A stretch of 64,000 bases of DNA from Solibacteraceae bacterium (lineage in GTDB: Bacteria > Acidobacteriota > Terriglobia > Bryobacterales > Bryobacteraceae), in contig JALSRK010000013.1 in NCBI GenBank assembly GCA_026984795.1, positions 1-64,000 of the forward strand, written 5' to 3'. The translations under genes and the position numbers were made by a program. The notes under the pieces were generated by a model, which was not told the origin of the DNA, did no database searches, and was given only the letters and a program-made list of their open reading frames with translations. Positions 57,460 to 64,000 of this stretch are shown here, in pieces. Position 1 is the first letter of the stretch; each line of letters begins with the position of its first letter.

Positions 57460-57466
57460 GAGGTGC

Positions 57467-60046
57467 ATGCAGGCCCCCACCCTGTTTCTGATCGATGCCT
57501 TCGGCTTCATTTTCCGGGCCTACCACGCCCGCGCCCGCTCCGGCGCGCCCCCCATGCGGACCAGCACGGGCCTGGCGACCGAGGCAGTCTACATCTTCCA
57601 CAACATGCTGCGGAAGCTCTTGCAGGAGCATCGGCCGGACTACATCGCCGCGGTCTTCGAGAGCGAGGGGCCCACGCTGCGGGAGCAGCAGTTCACCGAC
57701 TACAAAGCCAATCGGCCCGAGATGCCCCCGGACCTGGCCGAGCAGATCCCCTACGTCCGCCGCCTGCTGGCGGCTATGCGCATCCCGGTGCTCGAATTTC
57801 CTGGCTACGAGGCCGACGACGTGATCGGCACGATCGCCCGGCAGAGCGCCGCCAAGGGAATCCGGGTGGTCATCGTCTCGAGCGACAAAGACATGCTGCA
57901 ACTAGTTGACGGCGGCGTCAAAATGCTCGATCCGCGCAAGGACGATCTGCTCTACGACCGGGAAAAGGTCCGAGAATACATGGGCGTCGAGCCCGAGCAG
58001 ATCCCCGACTTCCTGGCCCTGAAAGGCGATGCGATCGACAACATCCCCGGCGCTCCCGGCATCGGCGACAAGGGGGCCCGGGCGCTCGTCGAGCAATACG
58101 GCTCCGTCGAGCGGCTGCTGGATCACGCCGCCGAAATCAAGCGCAAGACCTACCGCGAGAGCCTCGAGCAGAACCGTGACCAGATCCTGATGAGCAAGAA
58201 CCTGGCGACGATCGAGACCGCCGTGCCCATCTCCTGGGAGTTGGAAGATCTGGCCGCCCGCGAACCGGACAAGAAAGCCCTGGCCGAGCTGTACCGTGAA
58301 CTGGAGTTCTACAGTCTGCTCAAAGACCTGGGCGCCGGCGAGACCGAGGCCGCGCCCGAAGAAGACTTCCGCGAATTCAAGACCCCCGAGGCTCTCGAAG
58401 ACTGGCTCGGGCGCCTGGCGCCGGGCGCCCGCCTGGGCGTCGCCCTTTCGGAGACCGGGGAAGGCGAGCTGAAGCAGACCCTGCTCGGCCTGGCCGCGCG
58501 GCCCGGGGAAGGGCGATCCCTGGGCGCGGATCTGTTGCCCCGGGTCCGCTCGATCCTCGAAGACCCGGACCGCAAGAAAGCGGCCCTCGACATCAAGTCG
58601 CTCTGCCTGCGCCTGCGCCGTTTTGGGCTCGAGCCCGCCGGCTTCAGCGACGATCCGATCCTCTACAACTTCCTCCTGACCGCCGACCCCGCTTCGTCCA
58701 CCCCCGAAGCCGTTCTACAGCGGCGTCTGGGCCGCCGGGCCGACAGCCGGGTGGAAGCGTTGGCCGCCTGGAGCCTGGAGCTTGCCCGGAGGCTGGGCGA
58801 GGAAGTGGACCGTGCCGGGTTCCGGGATCTTTACGAAACGATCGACCTGCCCCTGGTGGGCGTCCTGCTGCGGATGGAGGAGACCGGCATCCGCGTCGAT
58901 CCCAAGGCCTTGGACGATCTTTCCCGGCGCATGGAAGCGGAGATCGAGAAGCTCACTGCCGAGATCCACCGCCACGCCGGCCACGCCTTCAACATCAACT
59001 CGCCCCAGCAGCTCGCCAGGGTGCTCTTCGAGGAGCTGAAACTGCCCGCGCCGCCGCGTTCGGGCAAGCGCAAGGGATACTCCACCGCCGCCGATGTGCT
59101 CGAAGGCCTGGCGCTCGAACATCCCATCGCCGCCCTGGTGCTCGAATATCGCCAGCTGGTGAAGCTCAAAGGCACTTACGTGGACGCCCTGCCGGCGCTC
59201 ATCTCGCCCGAAACCGGCCGGCTCCACACCACGTTCAACCCCGTCGGGGCTGCCACGGGCCGGCTCTCGTCTTCGAACCCCAACCTGCAGAACATCCCCA
59301 TCCGCACCGTACTCGGCCGGGAGATCCGCGCCGCCTTCGTGCCCGAACCGGGCTGGAAGCTGCTGGTCGCCGACTACTCCCAGATCGAGCTGCGCCTGCT
59401 CGCCCACATGTCCAAGGACCCGGTGCTGGTCGAGGCCTTCCGCCGGGGCGAGGACATCCACACCCGGACGGCCGCCGAGGTCTTCGGCGTCGCCAAAGAC
59501 GCCGTGACGCCCGAGCTGCGCCGCGCCGCCAAAGCGGTCAATTTCGGCATCGTCTACGGGCTCAGCGCTTTCGGCCTCGCCAACCAGTTGGGCATTCCCC
59601 GCGAGGATGCCGAGCGCTATATCACCGCCTACTTCGAGCGCTACCAGGGTGTCAAACGGTTCATCGAAGAGACCATCGCCAAAGTGCGCGAGGCCGGCGA
59701 GACCCGCACCCTGTTCGGCCGCCGCCGCCCCATCCCCGACATCAACTCCCGTAACGCCAACGCCCGCGGCTTCGCCGAAAGGACCGCCGTGAATACGCCG
59801 CTGCAAGGAACCGCCGCCGATCTCATCAAGCTGGCGATGATCGCTATCGACCATGAGCTCCGGACCCGCGGCCTCGCCTCGCGCCTGCTGCTCCAGGTCC
59901 ACGATGAACTCGTGCTCGAAGGGCCTCCCGGCGAGATCGAGCAGACGGCGGCGCTGGTGAAGGAGAAGATGGAAAACGTCTACCGCCTCGACGTTCCTTT
60001 GGTCGTCGAGGTCGGGATCGGAGATAATTGGCGAGATGCGAAGTGA
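57467..60046 (+). CDS. polA: DNA polymerase I
   Basis: An 859-residue DNA repair and Okazaki-fragment polymerase. Residues 1-290 are the 5'-3' exonuclease (FLIDAFGFIFRAYHA, GYEADDVIGT, SSDKDMLQLV, PGAPGIGDKGA). Residues ~300-470 are the proofreading-exonuclease fold but without the D-x-E of motif I (reads VALSETGE) or the Y-x-x-x-D of motif III, so proofreading is predicted lost. The polymerase part has DYSQIELR, RRAAKAVNFGIVYG and VHDELVLE. ATG 57467 begins the conserved protein; ATG 57455 or 57458 would add a few residues. Confidence 0.96.
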   Translation: MQAPTLFLIDAFGFIFRAYHARARSGAPPMRTSTGLATEAVYIFHNMLRKLLQEHRPDYIAAVFESEGPTLREQQFTDYKANRPEMPPDLAEQIPYVRRLLAAMRIPVLEFPGYEADDVIGTIARQSAAKGIRVVIVSSDKDMLQLVDGGVKMLDPRKDDLLYDREKVREYMGVEPEQIPDFLALKGDAIDNIPGAPGIGDKGARALVEQYGSVERLLDHAAEIKRKTYRESLEQNRDQILMSKNLATIETAVPISWELEDLAAREPDKKALAELYRELEFYSLLKDLGAGETEAAPEEDFREFKTPEALEDWLGRLAPGARLGVALSETGEGELKQTLLGLAARPGEGRSLGADLLPRVRSILEDPDRKKAALDIKSLCLRLRRFGLEPAGFSDDPILYNFLLTADPASSTPEAVLQRRLGRRADSRVEALAAWSLELARRLGEEVDRAGFRDLYETIDLPLVGVLLRMEETGIRVDPKALDDLSRRMEAEIEKLTAEIHRHAGHAFNINSPQQLARVLFEELKLPAPPRSGKRKGYSTAADVLEGLALEHPIAALVLEYRQLVKLKGTYVDALPALISPETGRLHTTFNPVGAATGRLSSSNPNLQNIPIRTVLGREIRAAFVPEPGWKLLVADYSQIELRLLAHMSKDPVLVEAFRRGEDIHTRTAAEVFGVAKDAVTPELRRAAKAVNFGIVYGLSAFGLANQLGIPREDAERYITAYFERYQGVKRFIEETIAKVREAGETRTLFGRRRPIPDINSRNANARGFAERTAVNTPLQGTAADLIKLAMIAIDHELRTRGLASRLLLQVHDELVLEGPPGEIEQTAALVKEKMENVYRLDVPLVVEVGIGDNWRDAK
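60023..60028 (+). promoter_or_regulatory. -10 box GATAAT for the cyclophilin gene
   Basis: GATAAT lies inside the 3' end of polA and ends seven bases before ATG 60036. Confidence 0.35.
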
Positions 60047-60752
60047 CAGGTTTCCTCCCGCCGTCCTCTTCGTTTTGCTCGCGCTGGCCTGGGCTTGCGC
60101 TCCCGCTCCCCAGGAGCAGCCCAAGGCTCCCGCGAAGCCCGAGAAGCCGCCCCAGCGCTACCAGGTTCGCTTCGAGACGTCCAAGGGCGAGTTCGTCGTC
60201 GAAGTCCACCGCGATTGGGCTCCCCGGGGAGCGGACCACTTCTATGACCTGGTGACGAGCAAGTTCTACGATGGGGTGCGCTTCCACCGCGTCATCCGCC
60301 GCTACATCGTCCAGTGGGGCATCAACGGCGATCCGAAGATCCAGGCGCTTTACGGCCGGATGCAGATCCGCGACGATCCGGTGAAGCAAAGCAACAAACG
60401 CGGTACCGTCTCGTTTGCGAAGCTGGGCCCGAACAGCCGCACCACCCAGGTTTTCATCAACCTGCGCGACAACGAGGCGCTGGACAAGGAGGGCTTTGCG
60501 CCCTTCGGCAGGGTGATCGAGGGAATGGACGTGGTCGAGCGGTTCTGGAGCTCCTACGGAGAAGTCGCGCCGCGGGGAACCGGGCCGGACCCTACGCGCA
60601 TCGAAACCGAAGGCAACGCCTATCTTGACCGGGAATTCCCGCGCCTCGACTACATCAAGCGAGCCACGGTGATCTTCAAGGAACCGCAGCCGGAAGAGGC
60701 TGCGGCCGAACCGGAACAGCCAGGCGCTTCCCCCTCGCTGCCGGCCTCCTGA
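60036..60752 (+). CDS. Cyclophilin-type peptidyl-prolyl isomerase, exported
   Basis: A 238-residue envelope foldase. The N-terminus (VLFVLLALAWAC) is a signal or lipoprotein signal followed by a Pro/Lys linker. The cyclophilin domain has FETSKGEFVVEVHRDWAPRG, the FHRVI active-site strand with its Arg, GTVSFAKLGPNS and FINLRDN. The domain includes an insertion (YGRMQIRDDPVKQSNKRG) and a Pro/Glu-rich tail. The first 11 bases overlap the polA end. It speeds cis-trans isomerisation at proline in exported proteins. Confidence 0.9.
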   Translation: MRSDRFPPAVLFVLLALAWACAPAPQEQPKAPAKPEKPPQRYQVRFETSKGEFVVEVHRDWAPRGADHFYDLVTSKFYDGVRFHRVIRRYIVQWGINGDPKIQALYGRMQIRDDPVKQSNKRGTVSFAKLGPNSRTTQVFINLRDNEALDKEGFAPFGRVIEGMDVVERFWSSYGEVAPRGTGPDPTRIETEGNAYLDREFPRLDYIKRATVIFKEPQPEEAAAEPEQPGASPSLPAS

Positions 60753-60869
60753 CGGAACCCTGTGCCGGCCGCTGCCGGGAAGCGGATGGGGCCAGGGCAG
60801 CGGAGGCCGGCCCGGATGTTCCCCTCGGGTCCCGCCGCCCGGGGCGCGTCGGCGCCGGCCGCGAGCCCC

Positions 60870-61472
60870 TCACTCAGAGGGCGACTGCTGTGCGAGCCGC
60901 TCCAGCCGCTCAACGGCTTCCCGGAACTCCACCGCCAGGGCGCGCGTCCGCCCGTCCCGGGGAGGGAGTGCATCGGCCACCGCCCGGTAGTACCACAATG
61001 TGCCTTCCCGGCCGCCCCGGAACCGTTTCCAGACCTCCTCGCCGGCAGAACCCAGGTCCCGGATCGTGGAACGGATGTTGTGCAGCTTGTCGGCGAGGAT
61101 GACGAGCAGCGCCGAGGAAGAAACCTCGGGCAGCGTGGCGATAAACGCGTCCTTGCGCCTTTTCCACGGCGGCTTCGGTTCGATGTCGGTGTCCGTGCAG
61201 GCGTCCACGATTGTCGCTACGCCCTCGCCGAACATCCTGGCGATCAGCTCGCGCGTTGCCGCGCCGCCTTGGTCCTCCACCGCGTCGTGCAGGAGCGCCG
61301 CGATCGCTTCCTCCTCGGTGCCGCCGAACTCGAGCACGGTGGCGGCGACGGCCAGCAGATGCGCCAGGTAGGGCGCGCCTCCCGGTCCCTTGCGCCGCTG
61401 GCTGCGGTGCAGGCGGGCGGCGAAGACGAGGGCCTCGCTGAAATCAGCCGACAGCTCCGTCATGGGGAACAT
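60870..61472 (-). CDS. HD-domain protein, SpoT/Mesh1-like alarmone hydrolase
   Basis: A 200-residue single-domain protein. HRSQRRKG (residues 22-29), PYLAH (His38), LLHDAVED (His62, Asp63) and LADKLHNIRS are the HD motif set of RelA/SpoT hydrolases; there is no synthetase, TGS or ACT domain. It is therefore predicted to be a small alarmone hydrolase that degrades (p)ppGpp, although other nucleotide substrates are possible. ATG 61472 is chosen over 61463 on a weak GGA site; both lack a good leader. It is divergent from the DapA-family gene. Confidence 0.8.
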   Translation of the reverse strand: MFPMTELSADFSEALVFAARLHRSQRRKGPGGAPYLAHLLAVAATVLEFGGTEEEAIAALLHDAVEDQGGAATRELIARMFGEGVATIVDACTDTDIEPKPPWKRRKDAFIATLPEVSSSALLVILADKLHNIRSTIRDLGSAGEEVWKRFRGGREGTLWYYRAVADALPPRDGRTRALAVEFREAVERLERLAQQSPSE

Positions 61473-61622
61473 GTTCGCACATCCGGCGGCATCGGAAACC
61501 ACTGCCCGGCGCCCGAGCCCCGCAGGACGTCCGGACAGTGTTCTACCATGAGTCTGGGCCGCGCCCCGGGCCGGCTGCTCCAAACGCCGGCCGCCCGGGG
61601 GGCGCCGCCTGGGAGGCGGGAG

Positions 61623-62513
61623 TTGAATTTCGGTGGAATCTTGCCGGCGGCCGTCACGCCGATCGACGAAGAAGAGCGTTTCCAGTCCGCCGCCTTCGAG
61701 GCGCTCCTCGAACGCCTCTATGAGGGCGGGGCGGACGGGATCTACGTCAGTGGAAATACCGGCGAGGGGCTGGCGCAGCCGCTCGAGGACCGCGAGAAGT
61801 TAATCGAGGCGGCGGTGCGGAGCTCGCCTCCCGGCAAGATTGTAATCGCCCACGTGGGCGCCTGGCGCACTGCGGACGCGATCCGTTTGGCGAGACATGC
61901 ATCCCGGCTGGGGGTGGCCGCCGTGAGCAGCCTGCCGCCGGTGGGGGAATACGGCTTCCGGGAAGTCAAACAGTACTATTCCGACCTGGCGGCCGCCGCG
62001 ACCGCTCCGGTGTTCGTCTACTATTATCCGGCGTTTTCGCAGGCCATCTCGTCGTTGAACGCCCTCGAAGAGCTGCTCGAGATCCCCAACATCGCCGGCA
62101 TCAAGTTCACCGGTTTCGACCTCTACACACTCTCGCTGGTCAAACAGACGGGCGCGGTGGTTTTCAACGGGCACGACGAAGTGCTCGTCGCCGGTCTGCT
62201 CATGGGCGCCGACGGCGGCATCGGCAGCTTTTACAATCTCGTGCCGGAACTGTTCGTGGAACTTTACGAAAAGGCGGCCGGCGGCGATTGGCCGGCGGCG
62301 CGCGCCGTGCAGGCCCGCATCAACGAACTGATTCATTTGACGCTCGAGTTCCCCATGCTGCCGGCCATCAAGAAGATGTTGGGGTGGTCCGGCATCGACT
62401 GCGGGCCCTGTTTCCGTCCCCGCCGGCAGTTGAGCCGTGAAGAGGAGCAGCGCCTCGCCGCCGCGCTGGCCGCCTCGAGCTTCGCAGGGGCCTCCTTCGC
62501 CCGGCCCGGCTGA
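61623..62513 (+). CDS. DapA-family aldolase (dihydrodipicolinate synthase/NanA-like)
   Basis: A 296-residue TIM-barrel lyase that uses a Schiff-base Lys. GGILPAAVTPIDEEERF begins the fold, SGNTGEG is the substrate loop, the catalytic Tyr lies in VFVYYYPAF and the Lys in NIAGIKFTG. The loop sequence and overall style are nearer N-acetylneuraminate lyase and keto-sugar-acid aldolases than true DapA. The start is TTG 61623, supported by GGGAGG six bases upstream and by family length; ATG 61549 would add 24 low-complexity residues. It converges with the M2 peptidase gene. Confidence 0.88.
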   Translation: MNFGGILPAAVTPIDEEERFQSAAFEALLERLYEGGADGIYVSGNTGEGLAQPLEDREKLIEAAVRSSPPGKIVIAHVGAWRTADAIRLARHASRLGVAAVSSLPPVGEYGFREVKQYYSDLAAAATAPVFVYYYPAFSQAISSLNALEELLEIPNIAGIKFTGFDLYTLSLVKQTGAVVFNGHDEVLVAGLLMGADGGIGSFYNLVPELFVELYEKAAGGDWPAARAVQARINELIHLTLEFPMLPAIKKMLGWSGIDCGPCFRPRRQLSREEEQRLAAALAASSFAGASFARPG

Positions 62514-62520
62514 GGGGCGC

Positions 62521-64000
62521 TCACCAGCCCACCGGCTGTCCTTCGTTCTGTTTGTCGAGCCACTCCTTGAGCGGCGCGAAGTAATCGAGGATGGCAGTCG
62601 CGTCCATCTCCCGCGATCCGGTCAGCGCCTCCAGCGCCTCCGGCCAGGGACGGCTCTGTCCCATCTCCAGCATGGCGATCAGCCGCTTGCCCGCCTCCTT
62701 GTTGTTGAAGATCGAGCAACGGTGCAGCGGCCCCTTGCAGCCGGCGGCCCTGGCCAAGGCCCGGTGGAACTGGAACTGCAAGATGTCCGCCAGGAAGTAA
62801 CGCGTGTAGGGAACGTTGGCCGGCACGTGGTACTTGGCCCCGGGGTCGAAATCCTCCTCGGTGCGCTCCACCGGCGGAGCCACGCCCTGGTATTTCCGCC
62901 GCAGCTCCCACCACGCCTGGTTGTAACGCTCCGGCGGAATCTCGCCGGAGAAAACCTTCCAGCGCCACTGGTCGATCAGCAGCCCGAACGGCAGGAAAGC
63001 GACTTTGTCGAGCGCCCGCCTGAGGAGCAGTCCGATATCCTTGGACGCGTCGGGAGCGCGGTCCAGCAGGCCGATCTTTACCAGGTACTCGGGCGTCACC
63101 GAGAGGGCGATGGTATCGCCGACCGCCTCGTGGAAGCCGTCATTGGCGCTGTCGCGGAACAGGAACGGCTGCTTGCTGTAAGCCCGCTGATAGAAGTTGT
63201 GGCCGAGTTCGTGATGGATGGTGGTAAAGTCCTCGGCGGTAATGTCGATGCACATCTTGATCCGCAGGTCTTGCTCGGCGTCGATGTCCCAGGCGCTGGC
63301 GTGGCAGACGACCTCCCGGTCCCGCGGCTTGGTGAACAGTGACCGCTCCCAGAAGGTTTCCGGCAAGGGGTCGAACCCAAGGGAGACAAAGAACCGCTCG
63401 CCGTAGCGCACCATCTGCCGGGGAGTCACGTGCCGGCGTTTCAGGATGGAGGTGAGGTCGTAGCCCGGGTCGGCGTTGCGCGGGGCCACCAGCGGATAGA
63501 TGTTGGCCCATTCCTGCGCCCAGACGTTCCCCAGCAGGTGGGCAGGGATCGGGCCGCGGGCGGGAACGATCTCCGGCCCGTACTTCTCCCGCAACTTCCG
63601 CCGAACATAAGCGTGCAACGCAAGGTACAGCGGGCGCACCTGCTCCCAAAGCCGGTCGAGCTCGGCGGCGAAGGCGTCCGGCGGCATGTCGTACTTCGAT
63701 CGCCACATCTCTCCGGTGTCGGCGAAGCCGAGTTCGCGGGCGCCCTTGTTGGCCAGCTCGACAAAGCGCACGTAGTCCTTCCGCATCGGCCGGGCGATGG
63801 TGCGCCAGCCGATCCAGACATCCCGGAGACGCCGTTCGCTGCGGCTCTCGGCCATGATGCGCGTGATCTCCTCGAGGTCCATGCACCGGCCGCCTTCCGG
63901 GCAGTACTTGCCCTTGCCGTAGGCGCTCTCCATCCGGGTGGCGATCTGAGCCAGCTCTTCGGCCTCCTTGGGATCCGACGGCGCCGCCAGCGAAAGAGAA
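62521..64000 (-). CDS. M2-family metallopeptidase (ACE-like), 5' end outside the window
   Basis: The visible 3' portion encodes about 493 residues of a peptidase related to angiotensin-converting enzyme. The zinc motif HHELGH and the downstream Glu in FHEAVGDT are intact, as are YGKGKYCPEGG and LFRDSANDGFH. These enzymes remove C-terminal dipeptides and are usually exported or periplasmic. The frame remains open past the internal Met at 63933 to the edge (…DPKEAEELAQIATRM before it), so the start and any signal peptide lie beyond 64000. It converges with the aldolase gene with seven bases between the stops. Confidence 0.93.
   Translation of the reverse strand, partial: SLSLAAPSDPKEAEELAQIATRMESAYGKGKYCPEGGRCMDLEEITRIMAESRSERRLRDVWIGWRTIARPMRKDYVRFVELANKGARELGFADTGEMWRSKYDMPPDAFAAELDRLWEQVRPLYLALHAYVRRKLREKYGPEIVPARGPIPAHLLGNVWAQEWANIYPLVAPRNADPGYDLTSILKRRHVTPRQMVRYGERFFVSLGFDPLPETFWERSLFTKPRDREVVCHASAWDIDAEQDLRIKMCIDITAEDFTTIHHELGHNFYQRAYSKQPFLFRDSANDGFHEAVGDTIALSVTPEYLVKIGLLDRAPDASKDIGLLLRRALDKVAFLPFGLLIDQWRWKVFSGEIPPERYNQAWWELRRKYQGVAPPVERTEEDFDPGAKYHVPANVPYTRYFLADILQFQFHRALARAAGCKGPLHRCSIFNNKEAGKRLIAMLEMGQSRPWPEALEALTGSREMDATAILDYFAPLKEWLDKQNEGQPVGW

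Overview
The window reads as chromosomal DNA of a GC-rich Gram-negative bacterium, most likely an Acidobacteriota of the Bryobacterales/Solibacter type. Evidence: two very large Oar-like TonB-dependent receptors with an N-terminal carboxypeptidase-regulatory-like domain, a transmembrane winged-helix-type protein of a family common in that group, several secreted sulfatases and Tat proteins, an lpxC gene, and acidobacterial-type secreted proteins with no named function. The taxon is inferred from gene content and style, not from a marker search. There is no CRISPR array, insertion sequence, integrase or phage module; one tRNA gene (Gly, TCC) is present.

Layout. 0.3-4.6 kb: a GltS-like carrier, an enolase-superfamily sugar-acid dehydratase and a lipoprotein sulfatase, suggesting sulfated-glycan or sugar-acid use. 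4.6-11.9 kb: secreted proteins (VirB10-like, DUF3108, SGNH hydrolase, an atypical membrane sulfatase, an acidobacterial secreted family), a UroD-like methyltransferase and a DUF350 protein. 12.1-14.8 kb: rpsU, an SDR, a malate/lactate-dehydrogenase-2-type enzyme and acylphosphatase. 14.8-22 kb: a compact housekeeping operon, apt-ispE-prs-rplY-pth-rpsF-rpsR-rplI-SDR-HEAT, with ATGA overlaps. 22-24.1 kb: a divergent membrane protein and zinc-ribbon pair. 24.4-28.1 kb: tRNA-Gly and the first TonB receptor. 28.2-31.1 kb: small genes, MoaB, a sigma-54 activator with a degenerate receiver, and a rhodanese lipoprotein.

31.2-38.2 kb is the most unusual region. A PIG-L deacetylase, a DUF362 protein, a lactonase-amidohydrolase fusion, a SelA-like PLP enzyme and a RidA protein all carry export signals (mostly Tat). 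The chemistry fits together as a possible extracytoplasmic route for oxidised amino sugars (N-acyl-aldonolactone to aldonate to amino acid to keto acid plus ammonia); this is inference. 38.2-44.7 kb: a Trm112-like protein, a receiver-ParA fusion, a penicillin-acylase-family hydrolase and a TPR protein. 44.8-49.9 kb: a second TonB receptor divergent from the membrane-anchored winged-helix-type protein, with an inverted repeat inside the promoter of the latter. 50-52 kb: a cytochrome c-M64 metallopeptidase fusion and a triheme c7-type cytochrome. 52.1-57.3 kb (minus strand): lpxC, a PH-like membrane protein, an MsbA-like ABC transporter, a Tat aldo-keto-reductase-like protein and cysE. 57.5-64 kb: polA without a usable proofreading site, a cyclophilin, an HD-domain alarmone-hydrolase-like protein, a DapA-family aldolase and an M2 peptidase cut by the window edge.

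A recurring signal is a TANNNT -10 box (often TAGAAT) placed 6-13 bases before the start codon with no clear -35 box or leader. This suggests that many genes here are transcribed leaderless or with very short leaders.
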